Part shown: positions 7,716 to 17,050 of the stretch, piece by piece
How positions within the stretch are numbered: position 1 is the stretch's first letter
Layout of the letters: each line of letters begins with the position of its first letter
DNA from: Rhizobium redzepovicii
GTDB lineage: Bacteria; Pseudomonadota; Alphaproteobacteria; Rhizobiales; Rhizobiaceae
Assembly (NCBI RefSeq): GCF_019793435.1
Contig: NZ_JAILYH010000011.1
Location: 62,001-126,000 of the forward strand
Reading direction: 5' to 3'
DNA length: 64,000 bases
Program-made: the position numbers and the translations under genes
Notes under the pieces: generated by a model
Seen by the model: the letters and a program-made list of their open reading frames with translations, nothing else
Databases searched by the model: none
What the model was told of the DNA's origin: nothing

Positions 7716-9128
7716 TCAGCTCTGGTGGAAAATCTTGCCGGGATTGAAGATATTGTCCGGATCGAGCGCCTTTTTCACCTGTCGCATCAGATCCACCGTG
7801 CCCCCCAGCTCTTGTTCGAGGAATGCCATCTTGCCTTGCCCGATCCCGTGTTCGCCGGTGCATGTCCCGTCCATGTCGAGCGCTCGCCGATTGAGCCGCT
7901 GCACGAAGCTCTCGGCCTTGGCGATGTCTTCGGCGCTTTTGTCATCGAACAACAGCAGCACATGAAAGTTCCCGTCGCCGGCATGGCCGACGATCGGGCC
8001 GAGCAGCCCCTGGGCCTCGATATCGGCCTGCGTTTCGGAAACACAATCGGCAAGCCGCGATATCGGAACACAAACATCCGTCGAAAGTGCGGCAAGCCCG
8101 GGCGCCAGCGCCCTTGCCGACCAGTAGGCATCGTGGCGCGCCTTCCAGAGCTTGGTCCGCTCCTCGGCATTGGCGGTCCACAGGAACTCGCCCCCGCCGC
8201 ATTCCGCCGCGATCTCGCCAAAGGCTGACGATTGCAGCGGCACCGTCTCGTCGGTGCCGTGAAATTCGAGGAAGAGCGTTGGGCTTTCGGCATAGGAAAG
8301 CTTGGAATAGGCATTGCAGGCCCGCATCTGCACCGTATCGAGCAGCTCGATGCGCGCCACCGGGATGCCCATCTGGATCGTCATGATGACGGCGTCGCAA
8401 GCGGCCTTGACGCTCGGAAAGGCGCAGGCGCCGCCGGCGATCTTCTGCGGGATCGCCTGCAGGCGCAGCGTCACCGAGGTCAGGATGCCAAGCGTGCCCT
8501 CGGCGCCGACGAAGAGCCGCGTCAGGTCGTAGCCGGCGGAAGATTTGCGGGCGCGCCGGGCCGTGCGGATTTCCTCGCCATTGGCGGTGACGGCGGTGAC
8601 GGCAATCACATTGTCCTTCATCGTCCCATAGCGCACGGCATTGGTGCCGGACGCCCGGGTCGAGGCCATGCCGCCGATCGAGGCATTGGCGCCGGGATCG
8701 ATCGGGAAGAACAGGCCGGTATCGCGCAGATGGATGTTCAGCGCCTCGCGCGTCACACCCGGCTCCACAGTGCAGTCGAGATCCTCGGGATTGACCTCGA
8801 GCACCTGGTTCATACGGCTGAAATCGATCGAAATACCGCCATTGGCGGCATTGACCTGGCCCTCCAGCGAGGTCCCGACGCCGAAACCGATCACCGGCAC
8901 CTTGTGGGCCGCACACGCCCTGACCGCCGCCTTCACGTCTTCGGCGCTCTCGGCAAAGAGCACACCATCCGGCAGCTGCGGCGGGATATAGGTGGTCGTG
9001 TGGGCATGCTGTTCGCGGAAGGACTGGCCGGTCTGGAAGCGCTCGCCGAAGCTCTGCTTGAGAATGCCGAGCACAGCTGATATCCCCGCCTCGTTGCGTG
9101 TACCGGCCTTCGCGTCCTTCAACGCCAT
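7716..9128 (-). CDS. FAD-linked oxidase, D-lactate dehydrogenase (cytochrome) type
   Basis: A 470-residue flavoprotein of the VAO/GlcD family. The FAD-binding PP-loop is visible as FFPIDPGANASIGGMASTRA (about residues 138-157) with YGTMKDNVIAVTAV after it, and the C-terminal cap ends in GEHGIGQGK ... ALDPDNIFNPGKI, a family signature containing the flavin-proximal histidine. These enzymes oxidise D-lactate or similar 2-hydroxy acids and pass electrons to cytochrome c or quinone. Exact substrate cannot be told from sequence; glycolate oxidase GlcD or D-2-hydroxyglutarate dehydrogenase are alternatives. It has no obvious operon partner. Confidence 0.85.
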   Translation of the reverse strand: MALKDAKAGTRNEAGISAVLGILKQSFGERFQTGQSFREQHAHTTTYIPPQLPDGVLFAESAEDVKAAVRACAAHKVPVIGFGVGTSLEGQVNAANGGISIDFSRMNQVLEVNPEDLDCTVEPGVTREALNIHLRDTGLFFPIDPGANASIGGMASTRASGTNAVRYGTMKDNVIAVTAVTANGEEIRTARRARKSSAGYDLTRLFVGAEGTLGILTSVTLRLQAIPQKIAGGACAFPSVKAACDAVIMTIQMGIPVARIELLDTVQMRACNAYSKLSYAESPTLFLEFHGTDETVPLQSSAFGEIAAECGGGEFLWTANAEERTKLWKARHDAYWSARALAPGLAALSTDVCVPISRLADCVSETQADIEAQGLLGPIVGHAGDGNFHVLLLFDDKSAEDIAKAESFVQRLNRRALDMDGTCTGEHGIGQGKMAFLEQELGGTVDLMRQVKKALDPDNIFNPGKIFHQS

Positions 9129-9269
9129 CCCTTTGATCTCCCTGCCATTCCACGGGGCATGTCGTGTCCCATGGGGTCAGGCTGGGTATGCGGCAAGTCA
9201 AAGCGGCTGTCCAGTTAAGATTGGGAGAAGATCTCATTCCCTTTTTGTTATACGCCGGTCCGCCGCCTT

Positions 9270-9368
9270 AAGCGCGTCACGATCTTTCAGATTCGCTCTT
9301 GGCGCCTTAGCCCTTTGTTTTCCGCACGTCATAGTCGCAAACGCGTTGCACACTTTTGCGCGACATGC
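9270..9368. repeat. Dispersed rhizobial intergenic repeat, copy A
   Basis: AAGCGCGTC(A/G)CGATC-TTCAGATTCGC and a following TTTGT-TTT-GCA-GTC pattern are shared with 36948-37024, with an end TTTGCGCGACATGC. It lies between two convergently or tandemly arranged gene ends and carries no coding sequence. Confidence 0.6.
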
Positions 9369-10403
9369 TCAGACGATCGGCGGATTGAGCCGCGCGAAAC
9401 CCTCTTGCCGCCGGTAGGGAAAATAGGGATAGGGCGCTGTTACAGCGCTGACGGCGTCGAGCTTTGCGATTTGCTCCTTCGACAGGCTCCAGCCGACCGC
9501 GCCGAGGTTTTGCCTGAGCTGTTCCTCGTTGCGGGCGCCGATGATGACGCTCGATACCGTCGGTCGCCCAAGCAGCCAATTGATGGCGATCTGCGGCACC
9601 GTCTTGCCGGTTTCCGTTGCGATGGCATCCAGGACCTCGACGATGTCGAATAGCTTCTCGTCGTCGACGGGCGGGCCATATTGCGCCGTCTCGTGCAGCC
9701 GACTCTCCCTGGGCAGCGGCTGGCCGCGGCGGATCTTGCCGGTCAGCCGTCCCCAGGCGAGCGGGCTCCAGACGAGGGCGCCGACGCCCTGGTTGGCGCC
9801 AAGTGGCATCAGCTCCCATTCGTAATCGCGCCCGGCCAGCGAATAATAGACCTGATGGGCGACGTAACGCGGATGGCCGTGGCGCTCGGCAGCGGCGAGC
9901 GACTTGATCAGCTCCCAGCCGGCAAAATTCGAAACGCCGATATAGCGGATCTTGCCTGAGGAAACGAGCCCGTCGAGCGTCGACAGCACCTCCTCGACCG
10001 GCGTCGAGGCATCGAAGGCGTGCAGTTGCAGGAGGTCGATATAGTCGGTCCCGAGCCGGCTGAGCGCAGCCTCGGTGGCACGGATCAGCCGCGCCCGCGA
10101 CGTTCCCCAGTCCTGCGGCCCCTCGCCCACCGGCAGCGCTGTCTTCGTCGAGATCAGCACGGCGTCGCGTCGGCCGCGGATCGCCTGGCCAAGCACCTCC
10201 TCGGAAGCGCCGGCCGAATAGACGTCGGCGGTGTCGAAGAGATTGACGCCGGCTTCGAGGCAGATGTCGACGAGCCGCCGCGCCTCGTCCGCCTCGGTAT
10301 TGCCCCAGGCGCCGAACAGCGGGCCGCTGCCCCCGAATGTGCCGGCGCCAAAGCTCAACACAGGCACTCTGAGCCCGGATGCACCGAGATTTCTGTAGTC
10401 CAT
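9369..10403 (-). CDS. Aldo/keto reductase
   Basis: A 344-residue TIM-barrel NADPH oxidoreductase. The start MDYRNLGASGLRVPVLSFG is the family opening; a good GGAGA ribosome site precedes ATG 10403, so an upstream in-frame start was not used. NLFDTADVYSAGASEEVLG (with the catalytic Asp and Tyr) and GTSRARLIRATEAALSRLGTDYIDLLQLH hold the usual active-site region, and VIIGARNEEQLRQNLGA near the C-terminus binds the cofactor phosphate. It resembles the YajO/voltage-channel-beta-like subgroup. A LysR gene is divergent 92 bases away and probably regulates it. Confidence 0.88.
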   Translation of the reverse strand: MDYRNLGASGLRVPVLSFGAGTFGGSGPLFGAWGNTEADEARRLVDICLEAGVNLFDTADVYSAGASEEVLGQAIRGRRDAVLISTKTALPVGEGPQDWGTSRARLIRATEAALSRLGTDYIDLLQLHAFDASTPVEEVLSTLDGLVSSGKIRYIGVSNFAGWELIKSLAAAERHGHPRYVAHQVYYSLAGRDYEWELMPLGANQGVGALVWSPLAWGRLTGKIRRGQPLPRESRLHETAQYGPPVDDEKLFDIVEVLDAIATETGKTVPQIAINWLLGRPTVSSVIIGARNEEQLRQNLGAVGWSLSKEQIAKLDAVSAVTAPYPYFPYRRQEGFARLNPPIV

Positions 10404-10495
10404 GGATCTGTCTCCTTTGTTTCCACTGAGATAGACCTCGGCCGCCTGGTGATATAGATTGCCTATTAGCAAATCATCTGTGACTTAAATTCATC

Positions 10496-11398
10496 ATGAG
10501 CCGTCAGGACATCAACCGCTCCGGCGAAATGGAGGTCTTCGTCAGCGTCGTCGAGCGCGGCGGCTTTACCGCGGCCGCCCTCGCCCGGCGCATGACGCCG
10601 TCGGCCGTCAGCAAACTCGTCGCCCGGCTGGAGTCACGCCTCGGCGCCCGTCTTGTCAATCGCTCGACGCGAAAGCTGCAGCTGACGCCGGAGGGTTGTG
10701 CCTTCTACGAGCGCAGCGTCGCCATCCTTGCCGATATCGCCGAGGCCGAGCGCCAGGCATCATCAGGCGAACTGGCTTCGGGCCGCATTCGCATCAACAC
10801 CAGCGGCTCCTTCGGCAATCATGTGCTGGCGCCGCTGGTGCCGGCCTTCATGGCGCTTCATCCCGCCGTGGCGCTGGATATCTCCCATACCGACAGGATC
10901 GTCGACCTGATGGAGGAGCGCGCCGATGTCGCGATCCGCGCCGGCCCCTTGAAGAGTTCAAGCCTGATCGCCCGCAAGCTCGGCGCCACAGGCAAGATCA
11001 TCGTCGCCTCGCCGGATTATCTCAGGCGCCACGGCGAGCCGCGCAGGGTCGCCGATCTCCGCCGCCATTGCCGCATCGGCTTTTCCTATGCCCGCGCCGT
11101 CGAGGGCTGGCGGCTACGCGAGGACGGCGAAACGATAACAATCCCGATCACCCCCGGCGTCCAGGTGGGAGACGGCGAAGCCATGCGCCACCTCGCTTTA
11201 TCGGGCGCCGGCCTCGCCCGTCTTGCCGCCTTCACCGTGCGCGCCGACATCGATGCCGGACGCTTGATGCCGGTGCTCGATGAGGCCAATCCCGGCGATC
11301 TCGAAGAATTCTACGCCCTCTACATGGGCCAGGGCGGCCCGCTGCCGGCGCGCGTGCGCGCCCTGCTCGATTTTCTCGTCGGCCATGTGCATCTTTGA
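10496..11398 (+). CDS. LysR family transcriptional regulator
   Basis: A 300-residue regulator. Residues 8-67 form the winged helix-turn-helix (GEMEVFVSVVERGGFTAAALARRMTPSAVSKLVARLESRLG). SGRIRINTSGSFGNHVLAPLVPAF begins the effector-binding domain, in the CrgA/AaeR-like group that controls neighbouring oxidoreductases. It is divergent from the aldo/keto reductase gene, the classical arrangement for a LysR regulator and its target; the shared 92-base region is AT-rich and would hold the operator. Confidence 0.88.
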   Translation: MSRQDINRSGEMEVFVSVVERGGFTAAALARRMTPSAVSKLVARLESRLGARLVNRSTRKLQLTPEGCAFYERSVAILADIAEAERQASSGELASGRIRINTSGSFGNHVLAPLVPAFMALHPAVALDISHTDRIVDLMEERADVAIRAGPLKSSSLIARKLGATGKIIVASPDYLRRHGEPRRVADLRRHCRIGFSYARAVEGWRLREDGETITIPITPGVQVGDGEAMRHLALSGAGLARLAAFTVRADIDAGRLMPVLDEANPGDLEEFYALYMGQGGPLPARVRALLDFLVGHVHL

Positions 11399-11642
11399 TA
11401 AATCCCGTCCAAACCGTTCGGCAACATCTAGCGATGATATGAAAAAACAATAACTTGAAGCGGCCGGATGAATCGGTTTGGCATCCCGGGGCGGCGAGAC
11501 GCCAGATTTCGCAATTGACCGTGCGCCTCGCGCCCACCTATACCGGACCCGCGCCAGCCGGTCCTTGCAGCCGGCCTCTCTTCGTCATGCCGGAGCCTCC
11601 TCCCATCTTCAGCCTCAGGGCTTGGCACCGGCCGGGAAAGAT

Positions 11643-12746
11643 ATGGGGATCATGCCATTAAGCGACGCACGCCGCCTGCTGCGCGATGCCGGCCTGCCGA
11701 AATGGGCGCTGCTGCTGGCGCTCTCCACCGCTCTCGTCGTCTTCCTCGAACTCTTCGTCCTACCGGCCTCGCTGCTGATCGGGCCGATGGTCGCGGCCAT
11801 CCTGCTGGCGCTGACGGTCGGCAAGGGAAAGCTTCGCGTGCCGCTCTGGCCGCTGCAGTTCGGCCAGGTTCTTGTCGGCCTCATGATGGCGCGCACCATC
11901 ACCCCTGATATTCTCGGCGCCATGGCGAAGGACGCGCCGCTCTTCCTGCTGTTCGTCTTCTCCGTCATCGCCATCGCCACCGGCCTCGGCTGGCTTCTGA
12001 CGCGCTGGCAGGTGCTGCCGGGAACAACCGCCGTCTGGGGCTCCTCGCCGGGTGCCGCCTCCGCCATGGTGATCATGTCGGAGGCCTATGGCGCCGATGC
12101 CCGCCTCGTCGCCTTCATGCAGTATCTGCGTGTCGTCTTCGTCGCCGTCGGGGCCTCGGTGATCTCGCGCCTCTGGGTGGCGGCTGACGGCGGTGAGCCG
12201 CCGCCGCTCATCCTCTTCCCCGCAGTCGATTGGCCGGCCTTTATGGCGACCATCGCCTTTGCCGGCTTTTGCGCCTATGGCGTGCGCCGCCTGCAAATCC
12301 AGGGCGGCATGATCATCGTGCCGCTCTTTCTCGGCGCCTTCCTGCAGGGTGTCGGCCTCTTGAAGATCGAGCTGCCGATGTGGCTGCTCGCCATCGCCTA
12401 TGCGCTCGTCGGCTGGAGCATCGGCCTGCGTTTCACCCGCCCGATCCTTGAGCACGTAGCCCGCGCTCTGCCGCGGGTGTCGGCCTGCATTGTGCTGCTG
12501 ATGGCGCTCTGCGGCTGCATGGCGGCAGCCCTTCATATCTTCGCCGGCATCGATCCGCTGACGGCTTATCTCGCCACCAGCCCCGGCGGCGCCGATTCCG
12601 TCGCCATCATCGCCGCCTCCAGCGATGTCGACGTGCCCTTCGTGATGGCGATGCAGACCGGCCGTTTCCTGGTCATTCTGCTGATCGGCCCCACGCTCGC
12701 CCGCTTCATCGCCCGCCGCTCCGGCCTTGCGGAAAATCCTACCTAG
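11643..12746 (+). CDS. AbrB family membrane protein (AbrB/aidA-type, duplicated)
   Basis: About 367 residues with ten or so hydrophobic segments in two repeats: LLIGPMVAAILLALTVGKGKL ... LPLQFGQVLVGLMMAR, and later GGMIIVPLFLGAFLQGVGLL ... SPGGADSVAIIAASSDVDVPFVMAMQTGRF. WGSSPGAASAMVIMSEAYGAD is typical of the family annotated as AbrB or putative ammonia monooxygenase; its transport role is unproven. ATG 11643 is chosen because GGGAAAG lies just upstream and the hydrophobic part begins soon after; ATG 11652 is also possible. A same-strand leader reading further upstream looks non-coding. Confidence 0.8.
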   Translation: MGIMPLSDARRLLRDAGLPKWALLLALSTALVVFLELFVLPASLLIGPMVAAILLALTVGKGKLRVPLWPLQFGQVLVGLMMARTITPDILGAMAKDAPLFLLFVFSVIAIATGLGWLLTRWQVLPGTTAVWGSSPGAASAMVIMSEAYGADARLVAFMQYLRVVFVAVGASVISRLWVAADGGEPPPLILFPAVDWPAFMATIAFAGFCAYGVRRLQIQGGMIIVPLFLGAFLQGVGLLKIELPMWLLAIAYALVGWSIGLRFTRPILEHVARALPRVSACIVLLMALCGCMAAALHIFAGIDPLTAYLATSPGGADSVAIIAASSDVDVPFVMAMQTGRFLVILLIGPTLARFIARRSGLAENPT

Positions 12747-12890
12747 CAGGCTGCTGAAAATCGTTTTGCGTTACCGTATAGCATGGCGGTGGGTTTGATT
12801 TTTAACCGGATTGCCGGTGGATATGCGCTGATCGAGGGCAAGGCGGATGATGTTGTAGGCGGCAAGGGCGAAGGCGAAGGCACACTCTGA
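12747..12890 (-). mobile_element. IS remnant: transposase C-terminus and terminal repeat
   Basis: The minus strand reads FALAAYNIIRLALDQRISTG ... HRHAIR and stops at 12771, a C-terminus typical of DDE transposases of the IS5/IS1182 kind. GCAGGCTGCTGAAAA at about 12750-12764, just past the stop, looks like an IS terminal inverted repeat. No upstream transposase frame is present, so only this end remains. It marks the left edge of a patchwork region. Confidence 0.6.
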
Positions 12891-12982
12891 TCCGCGTGGT
12901 CTTCTTGGGGTCGCTTCTGCATACGGACAAGCAGCTCAAGGGCATTTCCGGCTATTCACAAGCTGACAATGCCTAACATGGA

Positions 12983-13012
12983 GTGGTGTCCGACTTTCAT
13001 GTCGGACACCAC
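12983..13012. repeat. Perfect 12-bp inverted repeat
   Basis: GTGGTGTCCGAC and its exact complement flank the six-base loop TTTCAT. There is no T-run after it on either strand, so a simple terminator is unlikely; an IS end or operator is possible. Confidence 0.6.
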
Positions 13013-13082
13013 GACTCTCCAACCAGGCGGCAGCCCCTTCAGCCATCGCCGCGAGGTGGCAACGCCTGGAACCTCAGCTCCA

Positions 13083-13370
13083 TCAGCCATCTGTTGAATA
13101 TCGTTGTCGCGGTGAGTCGGCGCGCCGGCTATTTCGTAGACCCCCCACGATCGGGTTCAGATGAGGGCAGATTACGACGAGCTGTCCGACGCGCAACTCA
13201 GGGCTTGCTTGGCCGATACCGAGTCCCGAAATGCACGCGTCGAGCGGCGCCTCGTGGGTATCAAAGGTAATGCTGCACACCTTGGGTTCGAAATCGATCA
13301 TCGCCGTCTCACACCATCCATGACGAGGCGTCCGCAGTGTCAGGTAAAATCGGAAGTTCGAAGGAAGCAT
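13083..13370 (-). pseudogene. Possible LysR effector-domain fragment
   Basis: The frame reads ITFDTHEAPLDACISGLGIGQ, resembling the ACxxGLGIAxLP part of LysR effector domains, but the surrounding residues do not fit and no helix-turn-helix is found. It lies between the IS remnant and an intact LysR gene on the opposite strand. It may be chance; otherwise nothing recognisable occurs in 13013-13446. Confidence 0.25.
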
Positions 13371-13446
13371 CCGGTCGCAAGCAGATAGCCATCCTTTCTG
13401 TAGTAGCGTTTGCTACACAATTCCGGAAAAAAGCAGTATCATCCCA

Positions 13447-14397
13447 ATGTCCGGAAATCAGAACGCAATCAGAAGGATAGCGACGATCGTCAGGAAATAT
13501 TACGGCCTGCCACCACTTACGAGCTTGGCAGTCTTCGAAGCCACTGCCCGACACGCGAGCTTCAGTCGAGCTGCCGACGAGATGAATGTAACGAAGAGTG
13601 CAATCAGCCGCCAGATAAAGGCGCTTGAAGACGAATTGGGGATAAAGCTTTTCATTCGCGCCAAGGACGGTGTGCAGCTAACGGCCGCAGCTCACGATCT
13701 TTTCGCGGAAATCTCCTCGAGTTTTTCAAGATGGTCTGAGACAATCCGGACAATAACGACAGACGAACCGGAGGAAAGCGTAACATTGGCATGCACAGAA
13801 GCGTTCGCCATACTTTGGTTAATGCCAAGAATACATCAGTTTACAAGCATATTCCCTAGAATTACCATAAACTACTCTATACCGGATAGGGTTGGTGATT
13901 ATCGAAATGCGGAAGTAGATTTGTTCATTCGGCCCGCTAACGGAGCTTGGCCCAACGAAAAGAGCGAGCCACTTTACGATGACATCATATATCCGGTTTG
14001 CGGAGCAGGTTTCGCCGGCCAGCACAACGACTTCGAAGTCTCCTCCATGTGGCAACTTCCCCTGCTTCACCTTGAGTGGACAAGTCCGAACTGGCCACGC
14101 TGGCAAGACTTTTTTCAAGCCAAGTCAATAACCTGCCATGGTCTCAGAGGGCCAAGGTTTGCCAAGTACACTGTCTTGTTGGCCGCCGCCGAGGCCAACC
14201 AGGGCCTCGCACTCGGGTGGGACGCCATGGTCCGACCCTTGATCGATCAGGGAAAGCTCGTTCGATTTTCGGACCTGTCGTTGACTGATCCGATCGGCTT
14301 TTGTGTAGCGTGGAGTGATCGGAAGCCGCTCTCCGATCCAGCCCGAAGGTTTAAGTCTTGGCTTTGTGATCAAGCCAAACGGTCCGTACACAGCTAG
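13447..14397 (+). CDS. LysR family regulator, GcvA-like
   Basis: A 316-residue protein. LPPLTSLAVFEATARHASFSRAADEMNVTKSAISRQIKALEDELG (about residues 21-65) is the helix-turn-helix of the GcvA group. The effector domain starts near residue 100 (ESVTLACTEAFAILWLMPRI). It has lower GC and more AT-rich codons than the flanking core genes, in keeping with an acquired region. GcvA-like regulators often sit beside transport genes; here a betaine-type binding protein follows 278 bases downstream on the same strand, a likely but unproven target. Confidence 0.88.
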   Translation: MSGNQNAIRRIATIVRKYYGLPPLTSLAVFEATARHASFSRAADEMNVTKSAISRQIKALEDELGIKLFIRAKDGVQLTAAAHDLFAEISSSFSRWSETIRTITTDEPEESVTLACTEAFAILWLMPRIHQFTSIFPRITINYSIPDRVGDYRNAEVDLFIRPANGAWPNEKSEPLYDDIIYPVCGAGFAGQHNDFEVSSMWQLPLLHLEWTSPNWPRWQDFFQAKSITCHGLRGPRFAKYTVLLAAAEANQGLALGWDAMVRPLIDQGKLVRFSDLSLTDPIGFCVAWSDRKPLSDPARRFKSWLCDQAKRSVHS

Positions 14398-14675
14398 GAA
14401 ATGACCCATGAGGCCCTGACGGAGTTCGTGCGGCTACGTTAACTCCCGTTGATTTTTTTGCGCGATACGAGCGGACATTCCGGTGATAGATAATTGGTCG
14501 CTAGTTATTTGAGCCCCGCAAATCAATACTTCAAGAGGGGTCAGAACGCGGTGCGGGAGAGTATTTTGACTTCCATGGCGGTGAATGTCCGCTCAACCTG
14601 TCCAAGTATTAATAGCGATAGGCTTCCGCTCAGGCTCCTTTATCAGCGTCACTTTGTCTATCCCGTGGAGGAAAA

Positions 14676-15677
14676 ATGAATAGGTTCTTAGGTATCGCGG
14701 TGGTGAGTCTGATGGGCGTCTTCGCCTCTCAGCAAGCTCAAAGCGCGGAATGTGGCGACGTGACTATTGCCGACATGAGTTCGATGTCGGCGGAATTCCT
14801 TGCCGCGATGGACAGGTTTATTCTCAACAATGGTTTCGGCTGCAATGCCAATTTGGTGGCAGGCGACACTGTCCCAGGTATTACCTCCATGATCGAGAAA
14901 GGGCAGCCGGACATCATTCCCGAAGGCGCGGTGGATGTTGTTCCCGCGCTGTATAAGGACGGCGTGGACAACGGTAAAATCGTAGCCGTATCCGATCCCT
15001 TGTCCGACGCCGGGAATCAGGGGCTGTGGGTGCCCAAGTACATGGTAGAGAAGGACGCCGCCCTCGCCAGCCTCGCGGGCGTTCTCCAGCACCCTGAGCT
15101 TTTCGCAAGTCCGGAGAACCCCGATCACGGCGCGATTTACAATGGCGCACCGGGCTGGGGCGCGACGATCATCACCGCGCAACTGTATAAGGCCAATAAA
15201 ATGGCCGAACATAAATTCGACCTGATCGATCCGGGTTCGCTCGCAGGCCTCGATAGCGCGATATCGCGTGCGTACGAGCGGAAGGAAGGCATCATCGCCT
15301 ATTACTGGTCCCCGACAGGACTTCTCGGCCGTTACGACATGGTCAAAGTGGACCTGGGAGTCCAACACGATCCCTCAGAATGGAAACGTTGCACCACAAA
15401 TGCGGAATGCACTGATCCAAAGCCGAACTCGTGGACTGCGTCCGACAACATCAAGACGCTCGTGGCAAAGCCGTTCTTGGATCAAAACGCCGAGGTTGTC
15501 GAATACCTGAAGAAGCGCCAACTGAGCGCTACCGCGATCAACAAGGTCTTGGCGTGGATGAACGAGAACCAGGCCAAGGGTGAGGATGCCGCGCTCCATT
15601 TCCTCAAGGAAAACCAGGGCGTTTGGACGACCTGGCTTGCGCCGGAGGTCGCCGAGAAAGTCAAGGCTGCGCTCTAG
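14676..15677 (+). CDS. ABC transporter substrate-binding protein, glycine betaine (OpuAC/ProX) type
   Basis: A 333-residue secreted protein with a signal peptide cleaved after AQSA (about residue 23) and a GGAGG ribosome site. The body matches OpuAC-family proteins that bind glycine betaine, choline or proline: VAGDTVPGITSMIEKGQPDIIPE near 62-84 and IAYYWSPTGLLGRYDMVKVDLG near 208-229, where tryptophans and tyrosines form the aromatic box. Cysteine pairs (CGDV, CNAN; CTTNAEC) suggest disulfides. No permease or intact ATPase gene follows, only a short ATPase-like CBS fragment, so the transporter is incomplete here. Confidence 0.85.
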   Translation: MNRFLGIAVVSLMGVFASQQAQSAECGDVTIADMSSMSAEFLAAMDRFILNNGFGCNANLVAGDTVPGITSMIEKGQPDIIPEGAVDVVPALYKDGVDNGKIVAVSDPLSDAGNQGLWVPKYMVEKDAALASLAGVLQHPELFASPENPDHGAIYNGAPGWGATIITAQLYKANKMAEHKFDLIDPGSLAGLDSAISRAYERKEGIIAYYWSPTGLLGRYDMVKVDLGVQHDPSEWKRCTTNAECTDPKPNSWTASDNIKTLVAKPFLDQNAEVVEYLKKRQLSATAINKVLAWMNENQAKGEDAALHFLKENQGVWTTWLAPEVAEKVKAAL

Positions 15678-15837
15678 CAGCGGTTATGTAAGGAACCTGC
15701 GGGTCACCAACCACGCTCGGTGGCCCGTCTTACGCAAGCCATTGGATTTGAGGCTCCTCGAGATCGGACGCGCCAAGGCTTCGCCTCGGTTTGCCGGACG
15801 GAATCCGGCGCCACACCAACCAAAGGCCCTACTCTTT

Positions 15838-15956
15838 TACGCATTTCGACCTCCAATGTTGAGTTTGCCGATGTCGTTGACCACTCTGGCACGGTGGTCG
15901 GCAGCGTCTCATTTCGCCAGTTGATCGCTACCATGATCCCTACGGCGTCTGCGTAG
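15838..15956 (+). pseudogene. CBS-domain tail of a lost ABC ATPase
   Basis: The frame ends ISTSNVEFADVVDHSGTVVG followed by SVSFRQLIATMIP and a stop. This is the shape of the last CBS motif in ProV/OpuAA-type ATPases of betaine transporters. It has no start, Walker motifs or other domains, and follows a betaine-type binding protein directly. The likely reading is a deletion that removed the permease and most of the ATPase. The rest of 15678-16001 shows nothing else recognisable. Confidence 0.45.
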
Positions 15957-16001
15957 CGATTTGCGCAGAACGATTTCCAATAAGAATTGCAGCAATCCCC
16001 G

Positions 16002-16967
16002 ATGTCCAAGCAGTCCATCATTATCGACACTGACCCAGGGCAAGATGACGCCTTGGCAATCCTCATGGCTCTTGCCAACAATGAGTTACTGGAGGTCTTG
16101 GGCATCACCGCGGTTTGCGGAAACATTGGTGTCAGGGCAACTGCCGCAAATGCGCTGAAGGTGCTGAGGCTGGCTGGACGCGAAGACGTCCCGGTGTTTG
16201 TGGGGGCCGCTGCTCCAATTCTCGGGGGGCTGGTCACCGCAGAGGCGTTGCATGGTGCGGCGATAACCGAAGGATGGGATTTGCCCACTTCGACAACGCA
16301 TCCCCGGCCGGAGTTTGCCGCTGACTGGATAATCGACACCGTGAATTCCCACCCACCGGGCACCATCACGATTTGTGCGCTCGGGCCACTGACTAACGTT
16401 GCCTTGGCGATCGCAAAATGCCCCGAAATAGCTGGCAGGTTGCATGGCCTCGTTCTTATGGCCGGAGCGTCACAGGGCGGGAATATGAACGCCGTAGCCG
16501 AGTTCAACGTTTTCGTGGACGCATATGCAGCGGCGCGGGTCTTCGCCGCGCCCGTACCGAAGACTGTGGTTTCGCTCGACATCACATCGAAGCTGCTATT
16601 GACTGAGCGGGAACTCAACCGGTTGACGTCTGCGAACAACGCGATCACCCCTCGCTTGAAGGGCTTATTGACCCTTTATGAGAATTACATAAAGCTTGGG
16701 AAGCCTCGGCCCGTCCACGATCCCGCTGTCATTGCCTGGCTTCTCGCCCCCGAGATGTTTGTCGGCAAAGACGTAAATGTCGAGATCGATACTACCCGGG
16801 GTCTGACTCATGGCCAAACGATCGTCGACATGAACGGCGTGACCGGGCGCGCGGCCAATGCGTTTTGGTTGACAGCGGCCGATAACGACACCTTCTACGG
16901 ACTGTTAGCCCAAGCTCTTGAAGAAACCGGGAGGCGCTCATTGTCCCGGATTGGTGATGGTCGATGA
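16002..16967 (+). CDS. Nucleoside hydrolase (IunH/RihA family)
   Basis: A 321-residue enzyme. IIIDTDPGQDDALAILMAL (residues 5-23) is the calcium-binding signature DTDxGxDDA of inosine-uridine preferring nucleoside hydrolases, which split ribonucleosides into base and ribose in the cytosol. GNMNAVAEFNVFVDAYAA and a later HDPAVIAWLL (catalytic histidine with the metal-binding Asp) complete the active site. ATG 16002 gives the canonical start MSKQSIIIDTDPG; no strong ribosome site is seen, and an ATG five codons upstream is an alternative. It sits in the patchwork island with no obvious partner; such hydrolases often accompany nucleoside transporters, absent here. Confidence 0.88.
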   Translation: MSKQSIIIDTDPGQDDALAILMALANNELLEVLGITAVCGNIGVRATAANALKVLRLAGREDVPVFVGAAAPILGGLVTAEALHGAAITEGWDLPTSTTHPRPEFAADWIIDTVNSHPPGTITICALGPLTNVALAIAKCPEIAGRLHGLVLMAGASQGGNMNAVAEFNVFVDAYAAARVFAAPVPKTVVSLDITSKLLLTERELNRLTSANNAITPRLKGLLTLYENYIKLGKPRPVHDPAVIAWLLAPEMFVGKDVNVEIDTTRGLTHGQTIVDMNGVTGRAANAFWLTAADNDTFYGLLAQALEETGRRSLSRIGDGR

Positions 16968-17050
16968 ATGTTACCCGGTGGCGCACGTTGAAGCGCCACG
17001 AACCGACTGTTCAAGAGCTGGCCCGTGCGCCTTGTAGCTTTCTAAGAGCT

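Noticed and set aside
15704-16648. A minus-strand frame of 314 codons opposite the nucleoside hydrolase
   Set aside because: The plus-strand hydrolase has its full calcium-binding and catalytic motifs; the other frame has none.
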